Source: Corbicula japonica (Eukaryota; Mollusca; Bivalvia; Venerida; Cyrenidae). From it: a stretch of 64,000 bases of DNA. Below the pieces are notes generated by a model, which worked only from the letters and a program-made list of their open reading frames with translations, had not been told where the DNA came from and made no database searches. The stretch is taken from NCBI GenBank assembly GCA_038501625.1, contig JAZAYU010000052.1, positions 1,766,858 to 1,830,857 of the forward strand, given 5' to 3'. Shown here piece after piece: positions 46,886-60,500 of this stretch (positions are counted from its first letter, which is position 1; each line of letters opens with the position of its first letter). The position numbers and the translations under genes were made by a program.

Positions 46886-48610
46886 AACTGACCACTTCTT
46901 AATCATTAACAGTGACTGTAAGTGCTAATTATTTAGTTTAATTTACTCGAAGAAAAAAATATTGGACTAATGACCGAAACTTTTGAAAGACTAAATCCCT
47001 TATTCTTACTGAAAACAAACATCTCTACATTGTCCAAAATATTAAGGTAAGGTGCAGGCTGCTATTAAAACATACAGTTCTAACTGAAACCTAGTCTAGC
47101 CTCATAGTTAAACCCAAATTTCTGTACCGTTTAGTGACCCATGTAATATAGGACCTTGGGGTACATGTCGCGGGTTACTACGTATAATCATGTTTCACCA
47201 CTACCACAAAGATGTATACCTCAAAAGAATTGAATATAAGCAGAAATTTCTTAAAACTACAGTTTTATCTGTAAAAGTTTACTTACATTTTTGTTGGTTA
47301 TCCGCCTACAGCGGTCCTGTGTTATGACTTCCCGTCTAATATACGAAAGTTTTGTAAATCACTGGGTAAACCGTGGGAAAGTTAACTTCTACACAACTTT
47401 GTTTTACTTTTTCTTGAAATTGTCCGAAAACACGACCTTTAGTAATCTATGTCTGATGAAAAGCTTCGTGTAGTTGCCGAAATTTTATCCCGTCATCGTA
47501 AAGTTGTGTCAACAAAGGCGTGATAAAGCGACAACCAATAAAATTGGCCGATACCGGCCTCGGGGGCTTTACGACTTATCAGTTGCGATAAAGCGTGACG
47601 GGTCGCTAGTCTGGCTTCGGTTAATGTGAAATCTGATAACATAAACAAGATGCTAGAATGCATTTTTGACATAAAACGACTTCCATCATAAGAACTTTAT
47701 CAATCGCAAGATCTGTAAACATTTAAATACAGTGTGCACATCAGGCTAAATTATCATGATCAACTTTTAATAACAATATGTAAAATATTCATAATTTTAA
47801 TGAAGGGGATAACAATATGTAAAATTATTTTCATTATATTATGCATAGGCGGACACAAAGGGAGTTCAGTAGGTTTTTTCTAACACACATTTTGGGCAGC
47901 AATATAAAATGTTCATTGGGATTTCGGCCAGAAAGTTGATAATTATTAAAACTGCCCCATACGAAACCCCTTCCTGGAAATCTTGTATCCGATCTCGTTC
48001 TGTCAATGATAAAAGTTTGCATTAAGCTGAAACTCAACAACAAAAATACAACACATCACGCAATGTACTAATTTTTCTTTACTTATCATATTCTATAATT
48101 ATTATATATTTCTATATAATAAATAGATGGGACGATATAAAGTAAACACTTTGCGGGCGACATAGCAAGTCTACATTATTTCTTCAGTCGTGGTATAGGG
48201 GAGGCAACTTCTCAAAACATTCTTCAGTTGTGGTGTAGGGGAAACAACTTCGAAATCAAAACAGAACATGCTCTGGGTTTTCAATCTTACTTGAGTTAAC
48301 ACGCTTTATTTCCTTCCGTAAAATTTCAAATTTATTAAAACCCTGCATATAAAACACTTGTTAATATTTCATGTTAAATTCTAAAGAGTTTTCAACTGAC
48401 AGAGCGAGACTCTTTGATATTTCATCAATTAAATATTTATTTGGTGTTTTATCTCTTTTCAATGCATACACTAATTTAGTTTTTCTTTTTTTTAAATAAT
48501 GAAAGGGAAGTAAATGCTGCAAAACAACATTTGCGGATCCGCATTATTATCCCGGTTGAGAAACCTCATTCATGCACACATTATGGCTTTGAAGCACGCC
48601 TATTTAATTA

Positions 48611-48830
48611 AACCTTTACTTAATATACACAACTTTTATCGCATGTGCAAACAGTGGAGATCCAGATCAGCTGGCATATGGCGTTTGATCACGATCTAAA
48701 CGGTTAGCTTTTTTTATTCATCAGGTTATTTCTGACTACAAAGGGAACAGTGTAGATCCTGATCAGACGGCAGGGATGTGCCATCTGACTTAGATCTACA
48801 CTGTTCCCACATGCAATAAAACCTAGTCAG
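48611..48830 (+). repeat. Palindromic repeat family B copy
   Basis: cagtggagatccagatcagc, cagtgtagatcctgatcaga and cttagatctacactgttccc arms around 'cttttttattcatcaggtta'. Confidence 0.65.
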
Positions 48831-50791
48831 TTACAGGTATTACATAATAGTACAACTAATATTAACCACATATGAGACATTGACGTATTCCACGCCGAAC
48901 TGTGAATGAAATACTGTAAAACAAAACCAAGGTGAGAATTAACCATATTTCTTTAACTATCTAATATCCACTTTCGTACCTTAGATGACATTGTCCCCTA
49001 GTCCCGGTCTCATGTTCAGATCGCAGGAGCGGCTCCAAAAGGGGTTCTGTAGGGTGAAACCCCCAGGGCACCGATATTTAATTTCTATGAGATTGTGGTC
49101 AGAATGTTGGACACCAAATAGTGTATGCTATCCTAGACAAATCTTATCAATAATCAGGGCATTTCTAGACTTAAGAGGCCTTCATTTATGTATGTATACA
49201 TTACTTAAAATATTCAGCGTTAAGCTATTTTGACATACTTGAGGTAAACGGAATCAATTTTACATTTCACATAATTATATTTTGAATAAGCTGCACATCA
49301 ATATATACTTGATGCATGTGGTAATTTTCAGATATATATTCTGTTTAGTCAATGTCATTTTATTCTGGCATATATGCATATTGTATTTACTAAAGAAACG
49401 CGCCGCTTTGAAAAACTTCTACAGAGTTGAAAATGAGTATCGTGCACACCTGTAAAAAGTGAGGAATGTCGTGCACATCAATTTTCATAACTGAAGAAAT
49501 TATGGGGCATGCAATATATTTACAATAAACGATTACTGGATGATTAAAAATACGTACATCTATTGCGACTCAAGAGAGATTTTAGTGTTCCGTGTTTAGC
49601 GTAAGAAGTACTTAAAATAATTTGTGTGCAAACACATAACCTTTTGTGCAGTAATTTTAAAGACTTTTGCCTCGTTATGGAAATTCATTATATTAATAAA
49701 TTGATATTTCAAGCAAAATGCTCATTTTCTTGAACCCATTTTGTTAATGTATGCATGTATTATGTAATATGTAATTGGTAATGTACTTTTGTATTTAATT
49801 GTATACTGTTCGCCATGTAATTATTTGTCATATGCCATCATGGGCTTTACGGCCTATTTGGATTCAATAAAAATCTATCCTTGAGTTATATAGCAAGCGA
49901 AAAAAGTCTTTTTTTCAGCACAAATCGAAAACCCAAGTAATTGGTCTCCGTTCCTGATCAGTTTGAAGAAAGCGGTGTGCCAGACACCTGTTTATAGATT
50001 TATTGCTATATATAAAAAATAAATTCAAACTAAGCCCAATAGATCGTTTATATCACTGAGAACAGTAAATCACATTTATTGACTCAAAACATGTTAATTT
50101 TTGTCTTATTATATTTATTCTTTTACTGCGTTGTCATAGGCAAAAATATGACAATTAGTTTTTTAATATATTAAATTTTATTTAACAATTTAGAGGAAAA
50201 TATAAAATGTGTGAATTAGTTTTCAAATATAACTTTGTAACAATTATGCTTTAAGGTATGAACAGGTCAAAGCAGAACAAAGTTATTAATTTGTTAATAT
50301 TCTAAAGTCTTATAAATCTTTTAAATCTTAGGATAAGTATTTTCATCAATGAAGCCTTGAAAGCATTTCCTCTGTAGAATAATTGATTTTGTTGTTCACA
50401 GTTTGCGTCAAAAGTAAACACAATTCTCTTCTCAATATGAAATTCCACACAGTATGTCTTCTTGAAATTTGTACGTTTTCTATACGTCACAATCACAAGT
50501 CCAAACCAGTCATAACATTGAGCAAGTCAACGTTAAGATAAACCGAATTAATCAAGCAACTGTTGATTCCTGATAAAAATTGTTAACGATGATCTCGCAT
50601 TCAATTTTGTTTTTTTTTCTGATTTTTTAGATAATTCTATGTCGTTTCTTTACTGACTTATTATTTTTCTTGTAGTTACGTATGCTGCATTGGAAAAACT
50701 GTTCCCATTCAGCTATCGACAACATTGTAGAATTCGTTACTATATTTTACTTTTCTGTTGTTACGTTTTATCCTCGACAAAATAAAGTTTT

Positions 50792-50824
50792 TTGTTGTTG
50801 TCGTTGTCGTTGTAGCTGTTGTTG
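50792..50824 (+). repeat. GTT/GTC trinucleotide microsatellite
   Basis: About 11 imperfect triplets, gttgttgtcgttgtcgttg and on. Confidence 0.7.
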
Positions 50825-52060
50825 ATTCCGGATTTTTATACGTTTTTATACGTATTTAAACGTTGATGAAACCCGTGTTCAAGTTTGTTTGTTGTCTGAA
50901 AAAATGTGCATATCCTTGTCATCTAAAGCGAATTAAAAGCCTCCAGATTAATCATTGTACAGTGAAACAATAGTTGTGATATGAGGACCACACACAAAGT
51001 ATAAGCAGAGTATCGTCGGCTGTCCAGTGGGAACTTTGATTGAACGGAAATTTTAAAGTCCGAGTGTTGAAGTTTTACTTAAAACAGTATCATGTTTTAC
51101 AACACAACGTCATCACTACAAATATAAAATCTTATGTCAATGTTGTATAATTCTGACCAAAAGGAGTAAGTGTGCATCACTTAAACTGATTGTGGACATA
51201 AGATGGTGCGAGAATCAGTATATTTGTGATGTCACGAATTCTCAGCAAAGTTCAAATTTTAAGGCACTGTAGTTTTAGTACAGTTACAAATTCAGCTCAG
51301 TTCAAATCCTCTTGTGGAACAAAATTAGGAAATCTTTTGGCACTTCTGCATATATTTATACATGTATATCCAATAATTTTTCTGCGGCCGTTTAATGGAC
51401 ATCAAAGAAGGAAGATAACAAACGTGGTGCCAGAGCAAAAACATAACATCTACATAAAAGTCAACAGTGTTAAAAGGGACATGACTGTTACAATATAGAG
51501 TCGAGAGTTATGAAACTTTTTCCCGTGGTTGCGACTTTGTCAGATAATTGGAAAACGAATCAAGGATATATCTGGGTCATTTTCTGAAAAGAAAAACAAC
51601 TAAAAAACTAACCAGGAATTATATAAAAATAAATTTAACAGACCAATCAGTAATCTATGTGACTAGCTCATCCAGACAAACTAATAACCACCAAATGGTT
51701 TTTGAAAGATAAAATAAAAAACAAATACAGTATAAGCAGCAAATTGTATTTACTATTCAGATAATACATAGATTCCATAGACACAACAGAGATAAATGTA
51801 AATAATCTATAAAACAATTTACAAAAATGTTATAACATAATGAATAAGTGATTTGGCATAAACCGATTAATGATTGGAATTTTAAGAAATCACAACACTG
51901 ATAGGAGAAGGGGGAACTAATTCAGGGTTGTATTTCGAACACAAAAATAAGTGTTTTATTATTTAACTTCGCAAGAAGAATTTTCAAGCATTTAACAACA
52001 AAATTTTAGTCAACAGCGTGGTTTATATAATAGTAGAAATAAATCTATACACGAGTTTGT

Positions 52061-52110
52061 CGCCATTTCAGCCAATCAGAGGCTTTAGATTTTAGACCTT
52101 CAACCCCGAA
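52061..52110 (+). repeat. Half copy of the CCAAT hairpin element
   Basis: tcgccatttcagccaatcag followed by aggctttagattttagacc; the second arm is missing. Confidence 0.5.
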
Positions 52111-52480
52111 CTCTCATCTTGCTCACAAGGAGTAATCCTGAAATACAATCAAAATAATGATTTTTTAATACTAGATGGGTGTTCAGTTGAACACTTGTGT
52201 CTCCCCCTGGTGCTATGTCAGAATAAAAATGAAAGTACAAAAAGGGGCATAACTCCATCAAATGTGTCCTTTATCTAAAGAATTTGGCATCATCTCGAGC
52301 GTGTTGTCATAAGCAGTAACATTTTAAAGTTTCATAAATAAATATTTAGAAATGGCAAAGTTATAGCCAACGTTAAGTTTCCGTGTCGAACGGACCGACA
52401 GAAGGACAAAGCGATCCCTACGTATCGCCTTTCTTCGAAAGGGCGACACAATAAAAATACATGCCATACAGCTACACAAA

Positions 52481-52830
52481 AGTGAAACATGCATATCAGG
52501 AATTGCGACACATAGAAAACACCGCAAAACGGGTAGAGGAAAAGAGAGCATGGGTTTTATAAAATATCCATTTTAAAACTAGACACCACAATTTAACAAT
52601 TTACGAAACTTAAAACCTGAGGGATTACCGCCTTCGAACGGTCACTGGCAAAACAATTGGGGTGAGTTAGGGGTTAAACTAGGTTCAAGGGTGCACCGAA
52701 CTCACACTTGTCAAAACAGGTTCTAATATAAACCAACATAGACAAGTTGTTTGGTGAAATAGCTCCAACACTCCCATCAACTAGACAATGCTGCATGCAG
52801 AAAGAGATAAACATATAACAAATAAGAAGC
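52481..52830 (+). repeat. Dispersed repeat family D, copy 2
   Basis: Shares gtgaaacatgcatatcagga, agagagcat, gggtgcaccaa and aatagctccaac with the copy at 2334, in the same order. Confidence 0.6.
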
Positions 52831-53520
52831 TAAAAAGCGTTGTCAAGCAAAACGTTGTGCTCTCAATAACCTTACCGAGACCAGAGACCATGTAGTAAAA
52901 TTAGCGAAAACATTATGACAAAAATAAAAGAAACAGATCGGGCTTGTGGGTTCATTTACAATATGTCTCTACTAATCATCATAATTTCTTAAACTCCTGC
53001 CACAATGAATAACATTGTCTTATCGGGCTGCAGGTCATCCATTTATGAATCTGGAAAATAGATAACCTCATTTTTAATGGATCTGTGTAGAAACGTAAGT
53101 CTGAGTTTACAACGAAACATATCTTCATTACCATATTTAAATTGTTATATCTACCTCCATTTAGGGCGGACTCCTGTGTTCTGATTCAGTTTCAGAAACT
53201 CCAAACCTTAGGAACATTTGAATAGTGAATATCTCAGACCTCAAGAAGGTAACTTTAAGAAACATAATTGTTGTCTATTTTTTTAATTATAATCCGCCGT
53301 CACCGCATTTGGAGTCTGTTGTTCTTAACCTTGACCAGTGTTTCACTGGGCTATTTTAACATCAGCACATTTCTAATAAAAAAAACGTTTAAGGATTGTA
53401 TAGCCATAAATTTGACATTTAAATTATAAATGTCTTACTTGGATTGACGGGGGAGCAGGTCACCCAATCCTGGACCGGGCTTGTGCACGGACGTCCACCA
53501 AGTCTGCACCAGGGCTGGAG

Positions 53521-53650
53521 GTTATAAAACTTTGTTTGGAAACCAGTCTCAAATCTCAAGCATCTGATTGGCTGAAATGGTGACCAGTCGCCATTTCAGC
53601 CTATCAGATGCTTGAGATTTGAGACTGGTTTCCATGCTCAGTTTTATAAC
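53521..53650 (+). repeat. CCAAT hairpin element (family A)
   Basis: 130 bp from gttataaaac to gttttataac. Arms carry gaaaccagtctcaaatctca + agcatctgattggctg and the inverse, with one substitution in the right CCAAT box (cctatc). Confidence 0.85.
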
Positions 53651-54816
53651 CTTGGGCACAGATCCTAGTCGTAGAAGGGACAAGAACCTCCTGAACGGGT
53701 GCAGACGCAAGCCTCAATGAAACAGACAAAGCACCTCATCGTTGGTCTTGTAAGCATTGAACGCTGTGGTTAACTTTGAGATACTGAAATTGTTTCAAAC
53801 AGCTACGGACTTAAAATTTCCCCCGGTTTCCATTCATGTATAGTGTGTAAACGCGGTCAAACAATAGGACGATCATCTCTTGTCACTGTATAGTGGGAAA
53901 GAAAACAGTTAGGCGTATCAAATCTGTGACGATTATCTCGTGCACGGTGTATATGCAGCACACACTTGTTTGAGGCTTTTGCGGACGGGCAGGCGAGTGG
54001 GAGGGTAGGCAGGAAGGTTTAAATTCTGATTTTTTTACCAGAGAGATATCTTGTAGGGGATTAGCTTTTTACACATTTACATAGATTAATTTCTCTTTTG
54101 CAATAGTCTAGAATTTTTCTTAAAAGCCTTCTCACATTGTAGCCAAGAACACATACATTATTTGTAAGTATACTTACTGTAAACAGATACCGTTTGAGAA
54201 GCTTTGACAAAAGCTTGCTGAAGAAAGGATTGGCAGAGGAAAGCAAATACGTATATATATTATTTTTTTTATATATTTTACGGCGTTTTTTTTAATTGAG
54301 GTAGAACACAATGGAGTGCTGAGGCAAATCTTTGACGTTTTAAGGATAGTACAAAAAAGAAAGATCTCATTAACCAAGTGATTGTTTGTCCAAAAAATAA
54401 CCCGAAGCTCCGCGTATTTTAATTAAAACACAGTTAGAAATTTCCCACCCACAGAATAAAATAAGTTTCACGTTTCAAGTAAACAACAAATACAACTTTA
54501 AATGTCCATTATTATACTCGATTGAAATAATAGACTATCTTTGATTATTTCGAAATTGAATTTTTTATTCTTGGCCAAAACCTGTGAAAAGAAGTAATCA
54601 GTAGATTTTTTAAAATTAAAAACCAGTTAATTAAAAAAGATATCGCGTTGCTTTTCTTTGTTTTTTTCACTAGATATAAAATGCGCGCAGTAGGTGCCGT
54701 AAGTCAGTTCTTCGTCGTTATTTAACCAATGATAATGTCTGCATCAAGACATTAGAGAGGGACATTGTGTTGGAATTTTTTGTTGTAAGGACGGAAATAT
54801 AAAAAGGTAGGTCTAG

Positions 54817-54946
54817 GTTATAAAACTGAGCATGGAAACCAGTCTCAAATCTCAAGAATCTGATTGGCTGAAATGGCGACTGGTCGCCATTTCAGCCAAT
54901 CAGATACTTGAGATTTGAGACTGGTTTCCTATCTCAGCTTTATAAC
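54817..54946 (+). repeat. CCAAT hairpin element (family A), most symmetric copy
   Basis: 130 bp from gttataaaactgag to ctcagctttataac. The centre ggcgactggtcgcc continues the palindrome almost without a loop. Confidence 0.88.
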
Positions 54947-55592
54947 ATTCAGCCTAGTTCCCCTGAAGAACGTTGTATTGAATATTTAAATATTAATTTG
55001 AATTAGAAAGTAACCCAGGTAATAAATTACAATAAAATCAAAATATAATTTATAAGTCCGCGCTTGTTATCAATAATTATGACATTTAACTATAAAATTT
55101 GATTATCTTTCAAAGTTTCCTTTTAATCCATTTCAATATCACAGTAGCGTTGTTTGTACCGTGTGGCGGCTGTAAAAAGGCTCCCCGTACATTCAATCAG
55201 TGCTGTTAAAAGGTGCGCCCTTTGAATGTCGTTGAGCACGATACTTATGTGCTATGCCAAAGTACTTCTAAAATTGGCCAGTTTATAGATGGGTGGTTTC
55301 AATATCCTCGCCAGTATAGATTCGGATAAGGTTCAATAACCCCAAGATAAACTTCCTGCTTTTTAAATTTTGCCGTTGGCGTTGTCTTGTGATATGCAGG
55401 ATTTATAGTCTCAGATCCCCTGTCGAAATTCTGTTTTGTTTAGTTCTCGTTTAAGGCAATAAATCCTTTATCTGGGGACCATAAGTCGCTGAACAGGGAA
55501 TGGCATTAATCTGAAGATAACGCACTGAAGGTTCCATGTTCACCGACATGCATAACATCGTTTGGGATATGTAAAAATTGTATTGTCTGTTG

Positions 55593-55702
55593 GTGTAAAT
55601 ATTGAGCTGCGCTCAACCCGGAGCTAGACGGCGTGATCAGTAAAATGCATTTCGCTATCCAAGCCGCCTAGCTACGAGTTAAGTGCTACTGAATATTTAC
55701 AC
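55593..55702 (+). repeat. 110-bp foldback element
   Basis: gtgtaaatattgagctgcgc at the left matches gcactact...gaatatttacac at the right. Arms are about 48 nt with several mismatches. It ends 28 bp before the next hairpin. Confidence 0.75.
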
Positions 55703-55730
55703 AAAATATGAACCGTGCTCAACGACCTTT

Positions 55731-55874
55731 GCCCAAGATCATAAAACTAAATCTGGAGATCAGTCTCAAATCTCAAGTATCTGATTGGCTGAAATGGCGA
55801 CCAGTCGCCATTTCAGCCAATCAGATCCTTGAGATTTGAAACTGATCTCAAAACTTAGTTTTATGATCTTGGGC
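55731..55874 (+). repeat. CCAAT hairpin element (family A), extended ends
   Basis: 144 bp from gcccaagatcataaaact to agttttatgatcttgggc. The inner part carries both inverted CCAAT boxes. Confidence 0.88.
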
Positions 55875-56046
55875 CCTTCAAAATAATAATTGATGACAGT
55901 ACGGATTAATGAAAGCTCGCAGATACACTCTTACCTTTAGAAACAGCCATTCGCATGATTGGCACACTAGTTAAAAGCAAATTGTGTATAACACTTTTGG
56001 AAATATTCAAAGCCCGTATTCTGTCGCCAACTGTCTTGTTAGGGTA

Positions 56047-56229
56047 TGGGTGAGATAAGTAACCAACGAACAAACCTTCAGACATAAAGAAACATTTCTC
56101 TTTTGAGAATTTGGATGGCACGTCTATAACCATGTACAGCACTCTTGGCTAGGCGATGTCGCCGTGTCTGGTGCTTAGATCTGTTTCTTTATGTCTGAAG
56201 GTTTGTTCGTTGATTACTTATCTCACCCA
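56047..56229 (+). repeat. Inverted repeat, 47-bp arms around an 89-bp spacer
   Basis: tgggtgagataagtaaccaa ... gacataaagaaac (56047-56093) is mirrored by gtttctttatgtc ... ttacttatctcaccca (56183-56229) with about one mismatch. Confidence 0.85.
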
Positions 56230-56749
56230 TATGTATCTTCCTTCCACGAACATGAATCCTTTCGGGGATCCCTTAATTCGGAAGTTAGTTGTTTGAATTG
56301 AATTATCTCCCTATAATAGACCCATATCTCAACATCCGTCTACAGACTAGCAGATTTTTCTTATATTTTGGGTACCTCTTTGGTAGTTTCTAAGCAATTT
56401 GTACCTTTGTACGTTTCTGCACGTCAGTGGGTAAATGAGGAATCCAACGGGCACTTATTTTCCTTACTTTGGTAATTATCTTCAGAACAAGGTTAACGGA
56501 TACTAAATCCGAGATTTTCATTGGAGTCAGCTGTCTGACAGGGAAATGCAGATAATTTTTTGGACCCTGGGTGAAAAATATTGAGACGCCATTAGAAAAA
56601 CATTTCTGTTAAAAGTTGTTAGTCTCCTTTCGTTTGACCTTTCATAGCAAACAATAACCTTGTCATACAGAAAAGACTAACATATCAGAAATATCTTCCT
56701 AATGGTTAAAGATAGCTTCCAAGAAAACATATACGTGTTTGTTTTTCAT

Positions 56750-56965
56750 ATGAGAACTTGATGGCGTAAGCATGAGGTTGGTGCAGCCTAGAACTTAGTT
56801 AAAACCCCCTGTAGCAAATTGTTTTGCCACTGACCTTTCCTGGTTTTCTTTTCCGTTAATTGTTTGTGGTGTTTTATATGAAATTAATAATTTTATAAAC
56901 ACATGCTTTCTTTTTCTAGTCTTGAACTGCGTGGGTAGGGTGTGTGGCAATTCTTGATACGGACA
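56750..56965 (-). repeat. Dispersed repeat family D, inverted copy 3
   Basis: Shares aaaaccccctgt, ttgttttgccactgaccttt and gtttgtggtgttttata blocks with the reverse complement of the 52.5-kb copy. Confidence 0.5.
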
Positions 56966-57270
56966 TTTTCACTTTTGTTCTAAAGGCTGTCGACAAGCAA
57001 AAATCAAACAGCCTGAGCTCTTGATTAACAAAGAGAGATTGTTTAATCCGACTGAACTATGGAATCGTGTTTTCTTGAGTGGCATAGCCTCAAGAGAAAA
57101 AAAGTCCTTAGTTTTCGATTAAAATATATCGTTCTATATTTTTCTTGCCTAAACTTGGAGCCTATTATTGTTACATTTTTTTATTTTTTAAATGTAAAGT
57201 TTGCTTTATTTTACAGTTTAATCTCTGAATTGGCGCAAGTTGATTGTTTGTGACTTTAGGTCATGGGCTT

Positions 57271-57292
57271 ATGTTTTCAAATTTGAAAACAT
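57271..57292 (+). other. Perfect 22-bp palindrome upstream of the SMB gene
   Basis: The arms atgttttcaaa and tttgaaaacat meet without a spacer, about 110 bp before the likely start codon. It could be a binding site for a dimeric factor, or chance in AT-rich DNA. Confidence 0.5.
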
Positions 57293-57400
57293 CTTTTCGA
57301 CATTCCCGTTTGAAATTTAATATAATCGTGAAAAATGAAAAAAATTGAATCTTATATTCTCATTTTCAGCCACAGTTATTTGAAACACGTCTTTGGCAAC

Positions 57401-57581
57401 ATGTTTATGATCATACTTCTCCTGACAAGCCTTACAACAGGATCAAACGTAGCCCCTAGGATCTCAATCCCAGAAATTTTACCCGATTACTTGGCAAAAC
57501 TATGTCCTCATTCGAATGTATGTGGAACAAATAGTTCAATAAAAGTCTCACCTGACGAACATCTTATTCAATGCTGTACAG
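57401..57581 (+). CDS. SMB gene exon 1: signal peptide and first SMB cysteines
   Basis: The ATG at 57401 gives a compact signal peptide. An in-frame ATG at 57335 would add 22 residues that are poorer as a signal, and a TTCTCATTTTCAG acceptor-like site lies between them (to 57369), so an upstream 5' exon may join there. Donor ACAG|GTAAGA, phase 1. Confidence 0.7.
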
Positions 57582-60500
57582 GTAAGATACTAGAAATCAT
57601 GTTTTATTTCTTATTAAAATAATTTTTAGCTGTATGGGAAGGCTGCGTTGTTTTCGTGTGGCATTTACTAATATGCATGTTTTCACATTTACTCGTCAGA
57701 TTTTACATAATTTAGAATACAAGTAAAACACAATTCATTTTCATGTCCATGTTCAACATTTAATAAAGACAGAACCACGTATTTAAAGATACTGGTATAA
57801 GGGAATTGTTTTTACTATTTTGTTTTTATATCAATGGTTATAGATAACATATATTAATATGATAAAGATGAATTGCTTTGTCTTGGTAGATAGTGTCAAG
57901 TGTCTTTGTAATATTCTCTAATATGAACTAAGGCACCGCCTCTCTCGGAATCGAAGGACCAAAAGTGAAAGATATCATAGGTCATATGTTTCACATTAAA
58001 ACAAAGAATCAAGTCAAAAGTTGTTGTTTCTTGTTTTACTGTTGAACCAAAGCTGGTCAAGGTTCTCAGACACAAACACTATATCTTGATGATGACAGGT
58101 GAATACTTCTGTGAAGTTTGGAGTAAACCTGTGAGTAATTATAAAGAAAGGTATGACATATAACAGCTTGCTTGTAAATTCTTAGCTGAACAGCACCAAA
58201 AATGTGATCAAAAATTAAATGCAAGACTGACTGATGGTAGTAGAAATATAGACCCAAATCAATCTGGTGAACGAGTAGCTTGTAAAATATCATTTGACAG
58301 TACTTTTTTGAATGATTTGATATAAATTGTCTCAATCACACTGCTTAAAGGAACAGACAATTTCTTTTCTTGTCCAATAACGTATACTTCCGCAAAGCAG
58401 CAAGTTCTACTGCAAGAATAAGTGGTCCAGAATGGTCAAACTGATCTTCCCACTGCTATCCTGAAATAATACATTTAACAACTGTTTTATTTATCTTCAA
58501 GAATAATTTATTGCCAATTGCTTTTATAAATTTATTTGTCAACAGTTAAGTGATTAAAAATATTTGGACGCTTAAAATGAATTTGTCAAATTATATTGCT
58601 TTTCAAGCACTAATAATTCCTACATGTATCCCCAATCTTGACTTCCTCAACTTGGAATACCTGTCTGAGCATACAAAAACTATACATGAGGCTGAGCTAT
58701 GTATGACTGTTCTGCGGAGGCGATTTCCACTAACAAACAATCTTCCCTCAAATTTAAAAATTTAAAATACATAATATTTTTTCAATCTAATTTGTGTGAA
58801 ATAATGCTACATTTCTAATAGAGACACAATCTCCCCATTTCTGATGATCAACCTTAACTCTATGGAGAGTCTTTTTATTTTTGGTGTCTGTTTTCTTCTT
58901 GGTCAGAAATAACCTCATGAATCTAAATGTGAACAGTGTAGATCTTGATCAGACTGCACAGATGTGCCTGCTGAACTGGATATACATGTACACTGGTCAC
59001 CAATGTGATAAAGGTTGTATTCATGAAGTAAAACTTCAAAAGAAGCCAACATAGTAATTTTAATAATAGGATGATTAATTTACATGTGAACTGAGCTCTC
59101 ACATGTCTTCACATAAAACACAATTATTGTACATTTTCTTGTTACAACATATCAAAATTCAAATACCAAATATACATCTACTAGTAGATTCAGTGTGATG
59201 TCTCTTTATTGTATACTCATGCAGCTCAAATACATGAAAATAACGAAAATTTATGCAAATCTTGTATCTGTTTACTAGAGTAACATTCATATTCGATGTC
59301 ATTCATGCTATCTACCAATTCTGCAGAAGTTTCAAGTCTAAAGCCTTCACAAGCATGTTTTGTTGATACACATCTCTGAAAATAAATGTCGTATTCTAAA
59401 TCTTAACTAATAACCACTAAGTAAGTTACAATGTACTTTTAGTGGCTTAGAAAGATGGACATAAATTGCTGTTGAAGGTAACAGTGAACAGTTCATACTG
59501 ATTTCACAATTTATTTATTAGATATTTTTATAAATATCACACATAAGGAAGATGATAATGATGAAAAGTTCATGCCCTCTTTAATTCCTGTACAAGATTG
59601 GCGAAAACAAGTGTTTAATCACATTTCAAAGACCACAAAGATGAGCCAGCTGATCTGGATCTACATCTCTCTGCCATCAAATCTGGATTTACACTTGCTG
59701 CCCATGTGGTAAAAAGGCAAGTCCATGGATAAAAAGGTTTAGCAATTATTTTTAAAAACTGAAGCAGCTTTGGATATACGAGAAACATAAACAAGATAAT
59801 GAGATTAACCCACTTAATAAAGGACTCAATAAGTTACCATTAGAACCCATCATGTTTGTACAACATGATCCACATAGAAATTATTTAGTGTTTGATTCAA
59901 TGTCTACCAAAAATTTGGAATGTTCTGGTTCAGGTGATGGTGTATGAACATGCCACAATATTTTGGTACACCACAGTCATGTAAAAGAAGGGCAAACTCT
60001 GTGCAGTGATTACTGTATATTAATGGTAATAAAAAATATAATATCATTACTGAGTGGTCTTCTTTATCCCCTATTCCAGTTTTATGCTCTTTGAACCAGA
60101 CTTGTCACATTTCTTTAATATGATTGCACCAAACTGAAATACAAATTTAACAAAAACATTTATCAACAATATTTGCACAAAGCATTTATATTTGAACTTG
60201 TAACAGTTACTTGTTTGACAGAGCAATTTATGCCTGAATACCTTGATATATATTTAGTGGTAAACACGGCTTCGCCGTGCTTCCTATTTAAACCATTTTA
60301 CACTATACTTTAATGGAGATGATAATCATTTATTTTGCAAAAGTAGCAGTATTCGGATAGTGCATTTTATAAATAGTAAACACGGCTTCGTCGTGCCTAA
60401 ATTCTAACTTGTATTGGCAACTAGTATGGCAGAGAGAATGTATGTTATATCTGAGATTCCCGTATCGGGTTCGAGCCCTAATCAAGGATACACATCCTTA

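Larger units (their letters stand above)
46886..57270 (+). other. Intergenic stretch between innexin gene 4 and the SMB gene
   Basis: No supportable gene. It holds family B (48611-48830), a GTT/GTC microsatellite (50792-50824), dispersed elements around 47830-48010 and 49010-49120 (shared gttcagtaggg and ggccagaaagttg boxes, also at 5110-5210), family D copies (about 52481-52830 and 56750-56960) and a dense group of hairpins between 53.5 and 56.2 kb. Confidence 0.6.

Noticed and set aside
60421..60485. A tRNA gene.
   Set aside because: A-box and B-box are present but the acceptor stem and part of the T-stem do not pair.
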